DNA of 64,000 nucleotides from Pipra filicauda (Eukaryota; Chordata; Aves; Passeriformes; Pipridae): NCBI RefSeq assembly GCF_003945595.2, contig NW_024103862.1, positions 62,001 to 126,000 of the forward strand. Direction: 5' to 3'. A model generated the notes under the pieces. The model made no database searches. It was not told the origin of the DNA and saw nothing but the letters and a program-made list of their open reading frames with translations. Below are positions 24,361 to 36,645 of the stretch, piece after piece (the stretch's first letter is position 1; each line of letters begins with the position of its first letter). Position numbers and translations under genes: made by a program.

Positions 24361-27300
24361 TTGCTACCTTGAATCTTAGCACAAGATAGAGCCTGCAGAT
24401 GTTAGCTTTCCACTATATTCACTTGTTCTACCTGCCTGTGAGCTCTGTTAACTGGAAGACACGCTAACATTGTACAAGACCCAGCTTTCTAACTGGTCAT
24501 TATGTTGTTCCATTTTAATGAATAGTTATATTATAGTAAATGTGCTGATTAGATACACATTAATGTATATTTGTTTGCCTTGCTTTTAAATAACATCCCT
24601 TCAAATCATGCAGAACTAGTTTATTCCGTTACCTTTTAGTATAGTATATGAACTCAAAGGCCACAGGTGACCTCAGATCATAGCTTTAGAGGTTGCTTTC
24701 CTATGCTGATAAATAAATCTCCAGGTCCTTCACAGGGGCTCTGTAACTCATTTGTATAAAAATTCTGAATGTTTTATGTAAAATGGATCTTTCACAGGAC
24801 AAAATGTAAATGTTCCACCCTGCTATTTCTAGGACTGCATAGATTCAGTAGAAAATTATATTCTCTAGTTCTTTCTGGCATTAATTTAAGCAACATTTTA
24901 AACTTTCCTTTAAGTGAGGAAACTGTAGGAAAATGATGTGGGGTTGGCTTGACTTGTTTGTTGGGTTTTTTCCTAGCTCATTTTATGAATAATAATAAAA
25001 AAAAAAAAGCATTAAGCATTATGCATCCAACTGGTGGACCAGAGACCAAGATCTGCCTGCCTGTGTTCATTTAGTTTGCTGTCAGTCCTTCTTAACCCTG
25101 TTTTCTTTATTGTAATCTCTGTTCAGATGAGAAAGTCTTAGTATGTCCTGCAATGCAATGCTTAGTGTCTCTACTATAGAAATAAATATTGCAAGAATAG
25201 CAAATAAATTAACTTGAAGCAGAGTGAGAAATAGAAACATTTCCAAGAAGTGCTGAAGTGTCCAGAGAGTTGATATTGTGCTTTCACTGTCATCTTTCAT
25301 TTGACTGCTTAGAACAATTATTATTTTGCATCCGTTTGGTTGGTACAGTGGTATGGAAGGAGCTGTCCTATGATGGATGGAGCTGTCTTAAATCCTGCTG
25401 AGCTAGATATTTAAGTGTTGGACCAGTGGATTATATTTGTTAACAACTGTACTGTGGGAAGTCAGAGCTGACTTTGTCTCCCCTTTTCAAACTAATAAAG
25501 CAAAGTATAGGAGGGAAACCTATATAGATTTGGAAGTAATTTATGAGGCACTTTTCATTCCTGTGTAGGCTAAGCATGTCAGACAGATGATTTCACAAAG
25601 ATTCTATCCTTGAAGATTTTCACTCAAAAATGAATAGTGCCCTTCTAAACTAAACACAGTTTGAAAATGAATCCATGACAGTACCACATCTTATTAGATG
25701 AAACATAGAGACCAAGTCTTAAGATTCTGAATACTTTAATGGAATGAGAAAAGCAGTGTCATGAAAGGACAAAACAATAATACTTTCTGGTTTATGGATT
25801 CTTTCCTAGTTCTTCCTTCTAAATCATATCACTTTGACATTTTAAATTAAAACACTAGGTGCTTTACTTTTAGATAACTTGTCTCAGTCTCTCCTTGTTT
25901 CTGCATTCAAGGGAAGCTACAGTTGCATATTCTGTAAGTCTTCTGAGTGATATATTTTAACTCTATTTGAAATGAGTCCTTCTTCTATAATGAAAAGCAT
26001 GAAAATTTCTGTATATTTGTTTCTGAAGCCCATTGCCTTCAGGAAGTTCATACATCCAGAACAACTTTTTTTTTTTAGATATATAAATCACTAAAATCAT
26101 TATTTGTAACATAAAATCGAATAATTGGAATAGTTCCTTTTGCTAATTTGATAAACTTTGCAACCTGGGATGTGTGTAATATGTACATCTTCAAAGCCGT
26201 GTTAGGTAGCAATAGCCTTGTTTTATTCATAGTGAGAATTGAAAGTTAATGTTGGGCTGTTTGAGGAAGGTATTGAGGAAGTGATCTGATTTTCGGAGGC
26301 ACTGAGCACCTTCAGTTTGAATATATTCCAGGGAGTTTCCTGCACATCTTCTCTAGATCCTAGATTTTGGCTTCTGATCTTAATTAATACTAATAAAAGG
26401 GCCACATAAAACTGGCTGGCGTCAGTGGTATTTTCCTCTCCTCGCTCTCCTTTTTCCCCTGATCAGTTACTAAAACTTTTAGCCTTCATTTTGCTTGGCC
26501 TAAGCACGCCAGTCTGCTGGTCTCCTCACTCCGTACTTCCAGTCTTCCCCAGGCAGCCTGGTAAATCTTTGCATCTGCTCCAACTTGTGAGCATGGGTGG
26601 TCTGAGCTGATAAGTGACCTCACCAGTGCTCTGTGTTAGAACTTCCCTGTTTCTTTGGGAATTCTCTCCAAAGCTGCCTTTTCCTTTCTACGCTAGCAGT
26701 TCTGAGTCATTCCAGAATATGCTAGAATGTCCTGCCTAAACTTGGCCATTTTCAAGTCATTTTATGGCATGCATATTTTGTCATTCAAAGTGAAAGATTT
26801 CGAGAGGATTGGCTTTCATCTGTTACTAAACATTCTGTTCCTTTACACCATTTATTATTGTGATTCTGTTTTTTTAAAGATACCTTCTACTTCTGGTGTG
26901 TCCCAGAGCAAATTTTTACTAGATTGTGACTACTTTTTTTGCCACTACATATATATACAGCTATTTATAGTGTGACACTGCTCATCATAATCTTTGGTAT
27001 CCGTGCTAAGCTTCTATATTATGTTATTTTGTAGTAACAGAATAAAATTTTCCATAAAAAAAGGCTGATAGAAAGGGTATCTTTGTATTTCATGAGGACT
27101 GAAACAGAAGTAAATTCTTGCAACCTTCTGAGGTCTGACTGATACACGATAAGAAGGAAGATAGTGGAATTTCTTGGCATCCTATTTCAATGTTGTGTGC
27201 CTTAGCACACGCTCCAGCAGTACCAAACTCCTGTCACTATAAAATGTTCTTAATCAATAACAATTCTATACACGACTGATAGGATTTTGCTAAATCAAAT

Positions 27301-28486
27301 ATCTTCCTGGGAACCAGCTTCCTCTGATAAGCATGTTTTCTATAAAGTCCAGGCCAGGCTTGTATGGGATACTATTCAAAGTGAAGATCTTTCTATCTAA
27401 AATTTGAAATTTATGTGTATTTCAGCTAAAAAAATAAACAGACAAACAAAGCCCTTTAGTCTCTAAGTCACCTGTATGTGAGAAACTATTTGCCGAAATA
27501 TGCATATGATCATATGAATGTGTTCTGCATGTGTAAAAGTGCCCAGAGGTAATTGAGATGCATTTATAGTTGATGACAGCCTAAAATGAGAGCAAAACCA
27601 CCTTTGCATTAAATAACATACAGCCAACACAGCCTAGATTGGTAAAAGGAGTACAAACATTAGATCTCAAAATATACAATAAAGATATTATTTTACCTGA
27701 AAGAGTTGTTTATTAGTTTTGAAAATCTTAGTTTAAGAGAGAATCTTATTTCCCTTGGATCCAATTCATCTCTGTTCTCTGAATAAGAAACAAGAACTAT
27801 GTCTCTGAAACAATTGCTGCTGTGGCAGCCACAAATTACATTGTGGTGCTGCTAATTCCTTGTGGAACCCAATGCATTTGCAGCCTCCTTTTTTTATTGA
27901 TTCTTTCTGTGAGTCTGCACTGAACCCTACAATAGAGATACAGATTTTCCAATGTAATTTCTAGCAAAATTAATATTATTATTGCTGTTGTTATTATTAT
28001 GCTACCTCTGAAGATGCAATATTGCCAGAAGAAACTGAAATAATTATGTTTTTCATCTATAGGTAATGATCTGTTTTCTTCGATTATTTTTTGTGAGGTT
28101 TAAAGCAGCTATCCATAGCCAAGCAAATCCTAGTGTTCTTTCTGCCTTTATTTTGATTGACTTTGGTTTCTATACACTTTCATCTATTATCTGATGTACC
28201 GTTCTACCATCTTTGGTTCTCTGGAAGCAATGTGGTTCTTGGCCACAGAGATATATACTTAAACATAATTAAATTCCAGATTACAGTGGAAAAGTCCAAG
28301 TAACTCAATTTATAAATGGTTATCAACTTGACCTCCATATTTTAGCCCTCAGGTCTTCATTGGCCAGTATTTGTACCCCCTCTATGTGTATCTGTGTGCA
28401 TGCAGATGAAATAGGTTCCTCCCTACCCATTTTTAATATGCAAATTCTATTTCTATATGGAAGTGCTTTTCTTTTTTCCTTTTTTT

Positions 28487-28487
<1 letters not shown>

Positions 28488-28519
<32 letters not shown>
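28488..28519. repeat. T32 homopolymer
   Basis: Thirty-two uninterrupted T residues, preceded by shorter T runs from 28472. Such a tract could be the reverse of a retroposed poly(A) tail, but nothing to its right (the upstream side on the - strand) resembles a known retroposon. Confidence 0.95.
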
Positions 28520-28522
<3 letters not shown>

Positions 28523-28595
28523 TAAGTGTAGGAGTTTGGAATCATGAAAATTACACAGGGAGTGAAGAAGTCCGTTACACAGTGCTTTGTCCTTT

Positions 28596-28612
28596 TGTGT
28601 GTGTGTGTGTGT
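28596..28612. repeat. (TG)n microsatellite
   Basis: Alternating T and G for 17 bases, 76 bases after the T32 run. Confidence 0.92.
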
Positions 28613-31600
28613 TATTTTGTTTTATTAGCTATCTTAGAAGCTGAGTTTTCTTGGTTTTTCTTTTCTTAGTTTTCCCTAAGATTCCGCAACCCTACAAAAA
28701 AGCATTTCACTGCTTCATTTCTGTTTCACTCCTCTTTCTTATCCAGTGGTTTGTAAAGCCTTTCAAGGTCTGCAAACTACTACTACCTTCCCACCTGCAT
28801 GAACTGAGTAAATACACGGAGGGAGGGAAACACTCTTTATGAAGGACTGACATTTTACTTAAAAATTACATTATATAATACATTTATTATACATACCTAG
28901 CCTTTGTTTTCTAATCTTTTATATTACCTCCTCACTTTCTATACTGCATAACACAGATAGCTTTAAATAATTATTTTCCACACTTTTCTATCTATGGTAT
29001 ATTATTTATTTTTTAAAGATAGACTGGTATTTTACTCTAGAATCCTTCCTCTTCAAGGAGACTTCTTTTTGGCTTGGATACTTACCCCTCAATTTCTTTC
29101 CCATTGCTTTGTGCTGCCTCTTCTACTGTAAAGTCTTTACACTCTTTTTCTTTCTGTTTTCCTTCCTATTTACTTTTTACTCCTATGCTAGCAGAGAGGA
29201 TGTAAAGGAAACTATTAGAAATTGTCACCATCCTCCAGAAGGTGACAGTGAATGAAGTCTCCTCACTTTTCTTGGTTTTGGTGTGACTCCTCAAAAGAGT
29301 AGTCTCTGCTCTGAGTGTAGGTGAGAAAATGAAGAACTGTCCTCCACATCCATCACACGAGAGATGTGCTCTGTCAGCCTCAACCAGCCATGCCACTAAT
29401 TGGACACCAGCTCTCAGGTACAAGAGAGTAGTAGGAAAGGAAAAAGGAAAGGAAACCAAATTGCTTGGGAGTTTTTTTGGTTTGGTTTTTTTGTTTGTTT
29501 CGGGGTTTTGGTTTTTTTACAACTGTAGATAGTATGGAATGGGACAAAGGGCAATGATTTAATCTTGAAGGCATTTGGGCTTATTAAATGGTTGGTCATA
29601 CCAAGAAAGATCTCCAGTGACAATTACCTGCAGCTACAAGAGAGGCTTGGGGAGCTGAATGATCATTTTATTGCCACAACTTCAGAACTGAAAAGAATTG
29701 GCAACCTTTTTGGTTATTCCCAAAAGTATATCCTCTGGCTTTGCTAGCTTACTGCTTCAGGTTTTGTATTTCTCTTATGTGACACTGTTTTACAGAAACA
29801 GGAAATAAATTATTAAAGCTAATCCAGGTTGTTTTGATGTTTCTAAATGAAGAATATTTGGAATAACTTTTTATTTTTTAAAGTTTATGATTGTTTTTTC
29901 TACTTTGACCAGAGGAAATTATTGGGTACCAATTTTTCAACAAAATAAAAGAAAAATTTTATTTTTAAATGATGAGCATTATTATATTTCTTTAGCATAG
30001 TTCTGTGTGTGTAATAATATTACCATATGGATTGTCACTTAAATTTGAGTTTTCTGATCCCTGGCATAGACCTCTGCCACTGTAACTAATAGAACAGCAT
30101 CAAGAAAAAGTAGTTTGACATCTTGGTGCTCCATAACTGGAGTGGGAGAAAGATTTTGCCCATGGGTTTTTCAGGGGAAAAGGAGGACTCCATTTGCAGG
30201 TAAAGAGTTGAATGTGCTTTGGGAAGCCCACAGCTCTGGGGAGGTGAAGTGTTTGCTGCTTTCTACTGTGTCCCCCCCCAACCTGTCTCTGTCTCTTCTC
30301 CCTCCTCCATTTTGTCATCTTCTCCTCACTTGCGCGTCCCACTCCACCATGCAGGAGCCTTATCCTCTACCTGATTTGCATCCCCCTAACATCTCTGTCT
30401 TTTCCTTCTTCCTTCGCTGTTGCATTTCTATCAAGAGTAACAGTCCCAATCTCCCTCTAATGACCTTTTGTTACCTTTTCACCTTCCCTCCCTTATATAG
30501 TATCCTTCTAAGCTACTCCCAGCTCTCCAGCTGCACATTCCTATGCTGCCATTTGAGACATCTTCTAATTTGACATCTTACCTGAACTTTATTGCTGGTA
30601 ACAAACTCTCTCTTCCAGATCATTAGTGAATGCATGAAATGTTACAGAGACAAATTACATTACATGCACTCTGCAAGAAAGGTTTTACATTTTCTTACAT
30701 GCTTCTCAGCTGTTGAAGATCTGGAAGAAAGGAAATTAAATACAATTTTACAATGTCACAGCAGTAAATCAAAGAAGGTAGCACTAAAGGCTTAAATTTG
30801 GATCAGTTTGCTAACATTCCACTTCAATCTTGTTTCCAAAACTCTTAGGAAGTGACCTCTATTTAAAATTTTTTGAGCATGGGAAAATAAAGGCATACAC
30901 AAAACACCATGGAAGAGTCTGCAGCACAGTGAGTTAATGAAAAGACAGAACAGAGGAGAAGCTAATGTGCTCACAAATGAATTTTAAGTACCTTTTTGCT
31001 AATGGCTCATCTCAGTAATGTAATTTTGTGAAGAGGTGAGCAAGTATTGGAGAACATGGAAAAGTGATTCTGTGCTTGGCAGGATGTATGGTTATGAAGG
31101 TCAGTATAGCTTCAAGGTGGACTTTTTTAATCAATGAGCGTGGGACATAAGAGTGATTTTTTTATGATTAGGCGTTCTTTCCCAGAATTATCTGTAGTGA
31201 TGTCTCCCCTGCTCACCTCTCTCTGCCTTTGTATCACTTTCTTTTTTGTTTTCTCCTTTGTCTTTTTTTGTGTATTTCTTTCCTACTGCTACCTTCTCAT
31301 GCTTGTTAATGACCTTTTCTTCAGCTCTAGCCCTCATTCTGTCCTATCCCATCAGTCTTCCCACTGTCTTGATCCATTTTCCTCTGCTCTGGTATTATTT
31401 CTCATTTATTTCTCATGATTTCTAATTTGATTCTGTTACTATGTAGAGTCAGAATACAAAGAAGGACAATAGAGGTAGAGATTGACGTTCTTCCTCTTCA
31501 CCATTATTTTTCTCCTTCCTCTTCACTTTCCCACTTAGCTGTACTTTTAAAATAGCTTTACCTTTCTCAATTAGAGCTATTGTAAATATGGCTTTGCACA

Positions 31601-34600
31601 CTTAGCCTCAAACCTTAGTGATATCTGTATGTTTTTCCATCTCTTAAGATGCACACAGAGAAGATATTTTTGCAGGATTTGCAGGAAAGGCAGGGAGACG
31701 AGCCTTGTAATGTTCCCAAATTGCTTAATTCAGTTCCTGTGAAAGGGAGCTGGAATGGCTTCATGCTGTTCCTGAAAGAAAACAGTTGTCTGAATGAGTC
31801 AGTGAAACACTTTCAGATTTTGGCTACCTCATCAACAGCCCTGAGTGGCTACAAGAGGGAAGTGAAAATAATCCTTCTGTTATGGCAAGCAAAGGGTGGT
31901 ATTTCAGGAGGGGTCAGAGCTACTGGGACCATGACATTTGGCAGGTATAAATATACATAAATGAGATAAGGCACAGATGCCCCAAATCTCTCCCAGCTGA
32001 GGTTTACTCTGTGAGCCTGCCAGGAGCCCAGCTGGAAGATCGTAATATATACAATAAAATAAAATAGATTGCTCTTGGCTTTATAATTCTTCATCTCTGT
32101 TTCAGAGATGGGAGGCATGAGAGGGACAGAGCTTTGATCCTTTCTTTGCCAGTATGAACCCAGAATCAAGCAGTTTTTCCCAAAGAACTGTAAGAAAAGA
32201 AAAATGGAAAAAACTGTACTGGAAAAAATGTTGACTGTGTTAGCTATTACACAATGAAAGATGCTCTGATAACACAGTCTAAAAAAACTCCCAACAAATC
32301 CACAAAAAAAAGAAATGTGCTCTAGAGGAACAGCACATATATGGCATTATAAAACTCCTAATTTTGATTTGGAAAATCCTCCATGAAAGCACGAGATGAA
32401 GGGATCTGGATACAAGGCAATTTCTTGAAGTAGATCTATATATTCAATTATGTCAGTGCCATGATGAAATCAGAGTAACTAAGTTATATTTCTGCCAGGT
32501 TTGGTCTTTTGTACTGCAGGTCTTACATTTTTACGAAGCTCTGGGAAGAGTTTTGTGAATAGATATGGGAATAGGTTGAAAGATAATCATGTGGACCTTT
32601 TTGAACTAAAAATCCCATGATTAGTTAGAAAGTTAGTTTGGAAATTATTTTTTTTTTTTTTAGTTTGGTTTTGGCTTCTTTTTTAAGGTAAGAGACATCA
32701 GAGTCACAGAGAGGGGATCTGAACGACTTAGAACCACACCTTCTTCAGCTGTCTGCCAAATTTTTCAGTGTTTCAGTATAACTCCTAATTACAAGGAGTT
32801 ATTTAGTCATGGAATGACATATAAAGATTTGGGTAACTAGAAACTAAGAACTAGTTTGAGGTGCTTGAAAAGAACTTTGCATTCCCTTCCTGTATGTGGT
32901 TCTGTCTGTGAAGCATTTGGTGTATTTCTCCCTCACAATGTTCTTAGGTGCTCAAAATGGTATCAAAAGTCATAGCTTTGCTAGTGACACCTGAATCTAG
33001 CGTCCCTCATTACACATAACCCCTATTTCAGATCAGCAACAGCACAATGGGAGTGCATCTTTCTGGAAAAGGAAATTATTTGCTCTTTGGCCTTACATAT
33101 GACATCAACACTGGTGTGGTGTCCTAATTATGTAGCCTCACTGCCTGTCAGCTCTTATTTTTCTGTACAATAATGTAATATCTTCCTAATTATACTGTAA
33201 AAACTGATGAGACAGTATCCTTAGCAGTACATAATTATCCTTTCTTTTTTTTTCCTGTATTCTAAAAGTCACCATTTTTGTGAGATCTGCAAGTTGCTTG
33301 ATAGTCACTAAAAGCAGGATTATTTCAAATCTGTCTGACAGATGTTCTGCAGAAATGGTTAATTCCTTAGGATGTATAAAGCATTTCTCATAGAATTTTA
33401 AAAGGGTTTTTTTTTCATGTTTACAGATGCATTGAAAAAAATTAGAGAAGGAAAATTCTCCCAAGTGCTGTAAATTAGAGCCATAATTTCTCTGAAATTT
33501 AGTTCAGCACTTACTTATTGCAATAGCCATTTAGAAAGTAATTTACATAAATGTCATCTTTGCCAGTGTTGATTATATAAAGATGCTGCTGGTAGCTTCA
33601 AAATATACCTGATTACTTGAAGATGGCATTTTCCATCACTCTGTGGATCTCAAAAAACAGGTCTACTGGCAAATCTTTACAGCTAGTGTGTTCATTCAGT
33701 CATTTGTCATCCAAAAGGAGTTACACCATTATTTATATGGAGATAAAAGACATATCAGTTGGTGTTTGATGTCAGAGTTGCTTTTCCTCTATTTCAAAAT
33801 TCCTGCTGGTACTGCAAAAGTTATTTGTTAAAAACAGGCATTGTATTTCGTGGTTAGGCAAAACACATCCACACAGAAAGAGGCGGTATTGTTTGTGCAT
33901 TTTGTACGAAGTTAAGTTTGATGACAGGCAATAGAGGGCAGGTTTTCCAAAGTTTTTTTTAAACGTAGCTAGAAGGTCAAATTCTCATCCTGACTATAAT
34001 CATAGACAAGCTCCAGTCCATCTTCCTCAGGGAGGAACTCCTGTTTTGGTTTTGCTTCACTACAGACAGTCAAGAAAGAGATAATATGTAAGTGCACAAT
34101 GTATATTTTCCTATTTTATTCATGAACATATTGAGGGATTTAGTTTTCATAGGGGTGCTACCTCAATTTGTGTCTTTTTACCAAACACAACATGGTCAAC
34201 ACAGATACTTGCTGTCAGGAAAAGCCAGCAAATTAAAGACTGTGGAACACATCAAACTGTTATGAACTGAGAATTCTTTTTGTTTGTTTGTTTTATTTCA
34301 AAAAAATTATTTGGAAAACTGTTAAGATTTTGATATTTTTTAATAAATCACAGGAGGAAGAAACCACATTTATTTCTGGTTTTGTCCTCCTGGACTCCAA
34401 TGTGGTAGAGAAATCAAATACACTATTTCTCTGACCACATATGTCACTTAATCTCAAGCAATTTCATAGCTCTTGCATTTCAATTTCATACCTATAAGCT
34501 GGATTCAGTAGACTACACACAACCTTACATCGTATCTTTCTTTTCATGTATGCATGAGAACTTTTTGTCTTAACTTTCTTGAAACTTGTGTCTTTGCAAA

Positions 34601-34649
34601 AATAATTCAGTTATCTTAGTGTAATTAATTTTCTTAACATTTTTTCTTC

Positions 34650-34668
34650 CATGGCAACCTTTGCCATG
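34650..34668. repeat. Short hairpin, 8-bp stem and 3-base loop
   Basis: CATGGCAA and TTGCCATG flank the loop CCT. The palindrome is perfect but short. Confidence 0.8.
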
Positions 34669-36259
34669 AGGACAAATATTGGTCGTAGCCTTATTATCTT
34701 AGGAAAATGTGACTTTTTACTACAAGAGAGCAGCCATTCTGCCAGATTCATGTCTGTATCTTTCCCTATGCATATAAGGCTGGATGCTGTTCAGAGAAAC
34801 CATTAATTTTGTTTGATTTGGTTTCACAGATATTTCTGACTATTTCTGAATGCAGTAAAGCTGATGTTTGACTATTGGATAACCTAAATTTGCTAACCCA
34901 GTTTGCTTTCAAATTACATATATGAAAAGGATTACATCTCATTAGAAAAAAATAATATTGGTTTCTTTATTTATTCTGCAAATTTGACTAGAAATTTTAA
35001 GCTATAAGTGATGAAAAGTTACTGGAAAAAATGCAGTGAATTATTGAATAATCTATTTTCATACCATTTTTAAAGGAGTGTTTGAGATTTTTTTCTATTA
35101 TGTATTTATTCTGTGCAGCACATTCTTTGAAGTCAAATTCCTCTCTGGACTTGAGTGAACTGTCATTGATATTGCTTAGCATTATCTACTGCCCTCTGTT
35201 CACTGACAAAATTGCTGACCCTTAGACAGGGAGTATTATTTGGGTTTGTTCTTTCATATTTAACACAATTCTGCAACTGGCAGTAAGTGCAGAATTCAGG
35301 CCCTCTACTTGCAAGAGTAACTGTAACTATTAAAATAGACACACAGAATATTGGCTGCTGGAATTTTCGATTTTTTTCACTTTTATGGAGATTAATGGTG
35401 TGATTTCTGTGCCTGAAAACTGTACAAAAAGGAAATGTAGGAAGCAACTTCCTGAAAGCATTAAGATTTTTTTGCTGGAAAAAAATGGAAAGCAATATCT
35501 TTGCAGATTTGGTTTAAAACCTACATGTAGTAGGTCTACAAAATTTTATTCAGAAAAGAAGGTTAGCGATAAATCTAGTTTATTGTAAGGCAAGGAGCAG
35601 AAAGGATTATGCACCCCTGAGGAAAGGTTCTTTTCAGTTTGATAAAAGCAGCATAAGTTATTTGCTGCAAAATGCCAAGTCATTCTAGAAGTACACTGAT
35701 TTTTGTACTCCTGTCTACTTAGGGAGCACAGGTTACTTTTACATTTTGTAGTTTGGAAGGAATCAAAAAATTATGAAATGGTTATTTAGAGATACTGATA
35801 AATTGTGAGTACACAAAAAATATTTTATTTTTCTACAATTGGTACAAATATAAATGTATGTAAGTTATGAAGAAAGTATTCTGTCCTTCCAGAAAATCCT
35901 TCTGGGGACAGCAGAAATTCCAGGCTTAAAATGTCTTATACACCAGGAGAAGTAAAGCATATATGGAAGGCAACAGAGATGATGTTAAATAAGAGGAATG
36001 ACAGTGCAGTGGAACAGTCTGAAACCAACTGGAGTTTAATGCTGGACCAGCTCTAAATTGAAAACTGGAGATGTTTTGGACACTTCCATAGAAGGACAGC
36101 AATGCCACAATACCACATAATTTAGGGTCTGTAAGACCTATTTACTCTTTCTGTGTGAAGGTGTGTTATAAAAATTCTCTTACAGGAGAGGCTTGAAGAA
36201 CATGACATTTCCATGTTTTTTTCAGCATTTACTCTCCCAGTAAACATGTTATCAAGTTC

Positions 36260-36283
36260 ACTGGGTTAACAAATTAACCCAGT
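36260..36283. repeat. Hairpin, 10-bp perfect stem and CAAA loop
   Basis: ACTGGGTTAA (36260-36269) and its reverse complement TTAACCCAGT (36274-36283) enclose CAAA. It lies about 90 bases before a CR1 fragment and is not part of it. Confidence 0.85.
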
Positions 36284-36371
36284 CTTCAGTAGTTACTGTT
36301 GAAAACAACGTGCATGGAGGACTTGCGGCCTTGTAAGTCTACCCAGCAAGTTGCCCTTGCCGTGCTCCGAA

Positions 36372-36645
36372 ACACAGAATCATGGAATCAACCCTAAGTC
36401 TCACCCTTGATCCAACACCGCCGTGGTTACTAGACCATGGCACTAAGTGCCACATTCAGTCTCATCTTGAAAACCTCCAGGGATGGTGAATCCACCACCT
36501 CCCTGGGCAGCCCAGTCCAATGTGTGATTACTCTCTCTGTAAAATATTTCTTCCTAATATCCAACCTAAACTTCCCCTGGCACATCTTAAGACCGTACCC
36601 TGTTGTCCTGCTGGTTGCCTGGGAGAAGAGACTGATGCCCCCCTG
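36372..36645 (-). mobile_element. CR1 LINE 3' end fragment, diverged
   Basis: It starts ACACAGAATCATGGAATCA and shows inverted ORF2-end phrases such as CATCTTGAAAACCTCCAGGG, ATCCACCACCTCCCTGGGCA and TATTTCTTCCTAATATCCAA. The part just after the tail, which should read like GGTTGGAAGGGACC, has been replaced or heavily mutated, so an old subfamily or small deletion is likely. The distal end is uncertain: similarity fades between 36645 and about 36690. Confidence 0.9.

Larger units (their letters stand above)
24361..36371. other. NKAIN3 intron, 12 kb without a recognised transposon
   Basis: This is the longest stretch with no identified exon or interspersed repeat. It contains an ATT-rich tract at 27969-27999, a T32 run and TG repeat near 28.5 kb, a G/T-rich tract at 29471-29520, and pyrimidine-rich DNA at about 30270-30560 and 31200-31560. 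Small hairpins are at 34650-34668 and 36260-36283. A nearly reproduced 17-base unit (ATGGAAGGAGCTGTCCT) lies at about 25352-25390. Frames of up to 152 codons come from the pyrimidine-rich strand and are not genes. Confidence 0.55.

Noticed and set aside
30115..30573. 152-codon frame on the + strand
   Set aside because: The frame follows a pyrimidine-rich stretch, which lacks stop codons by composition. The product is Ser/Pro/Leu/Phe-rich without any motif.
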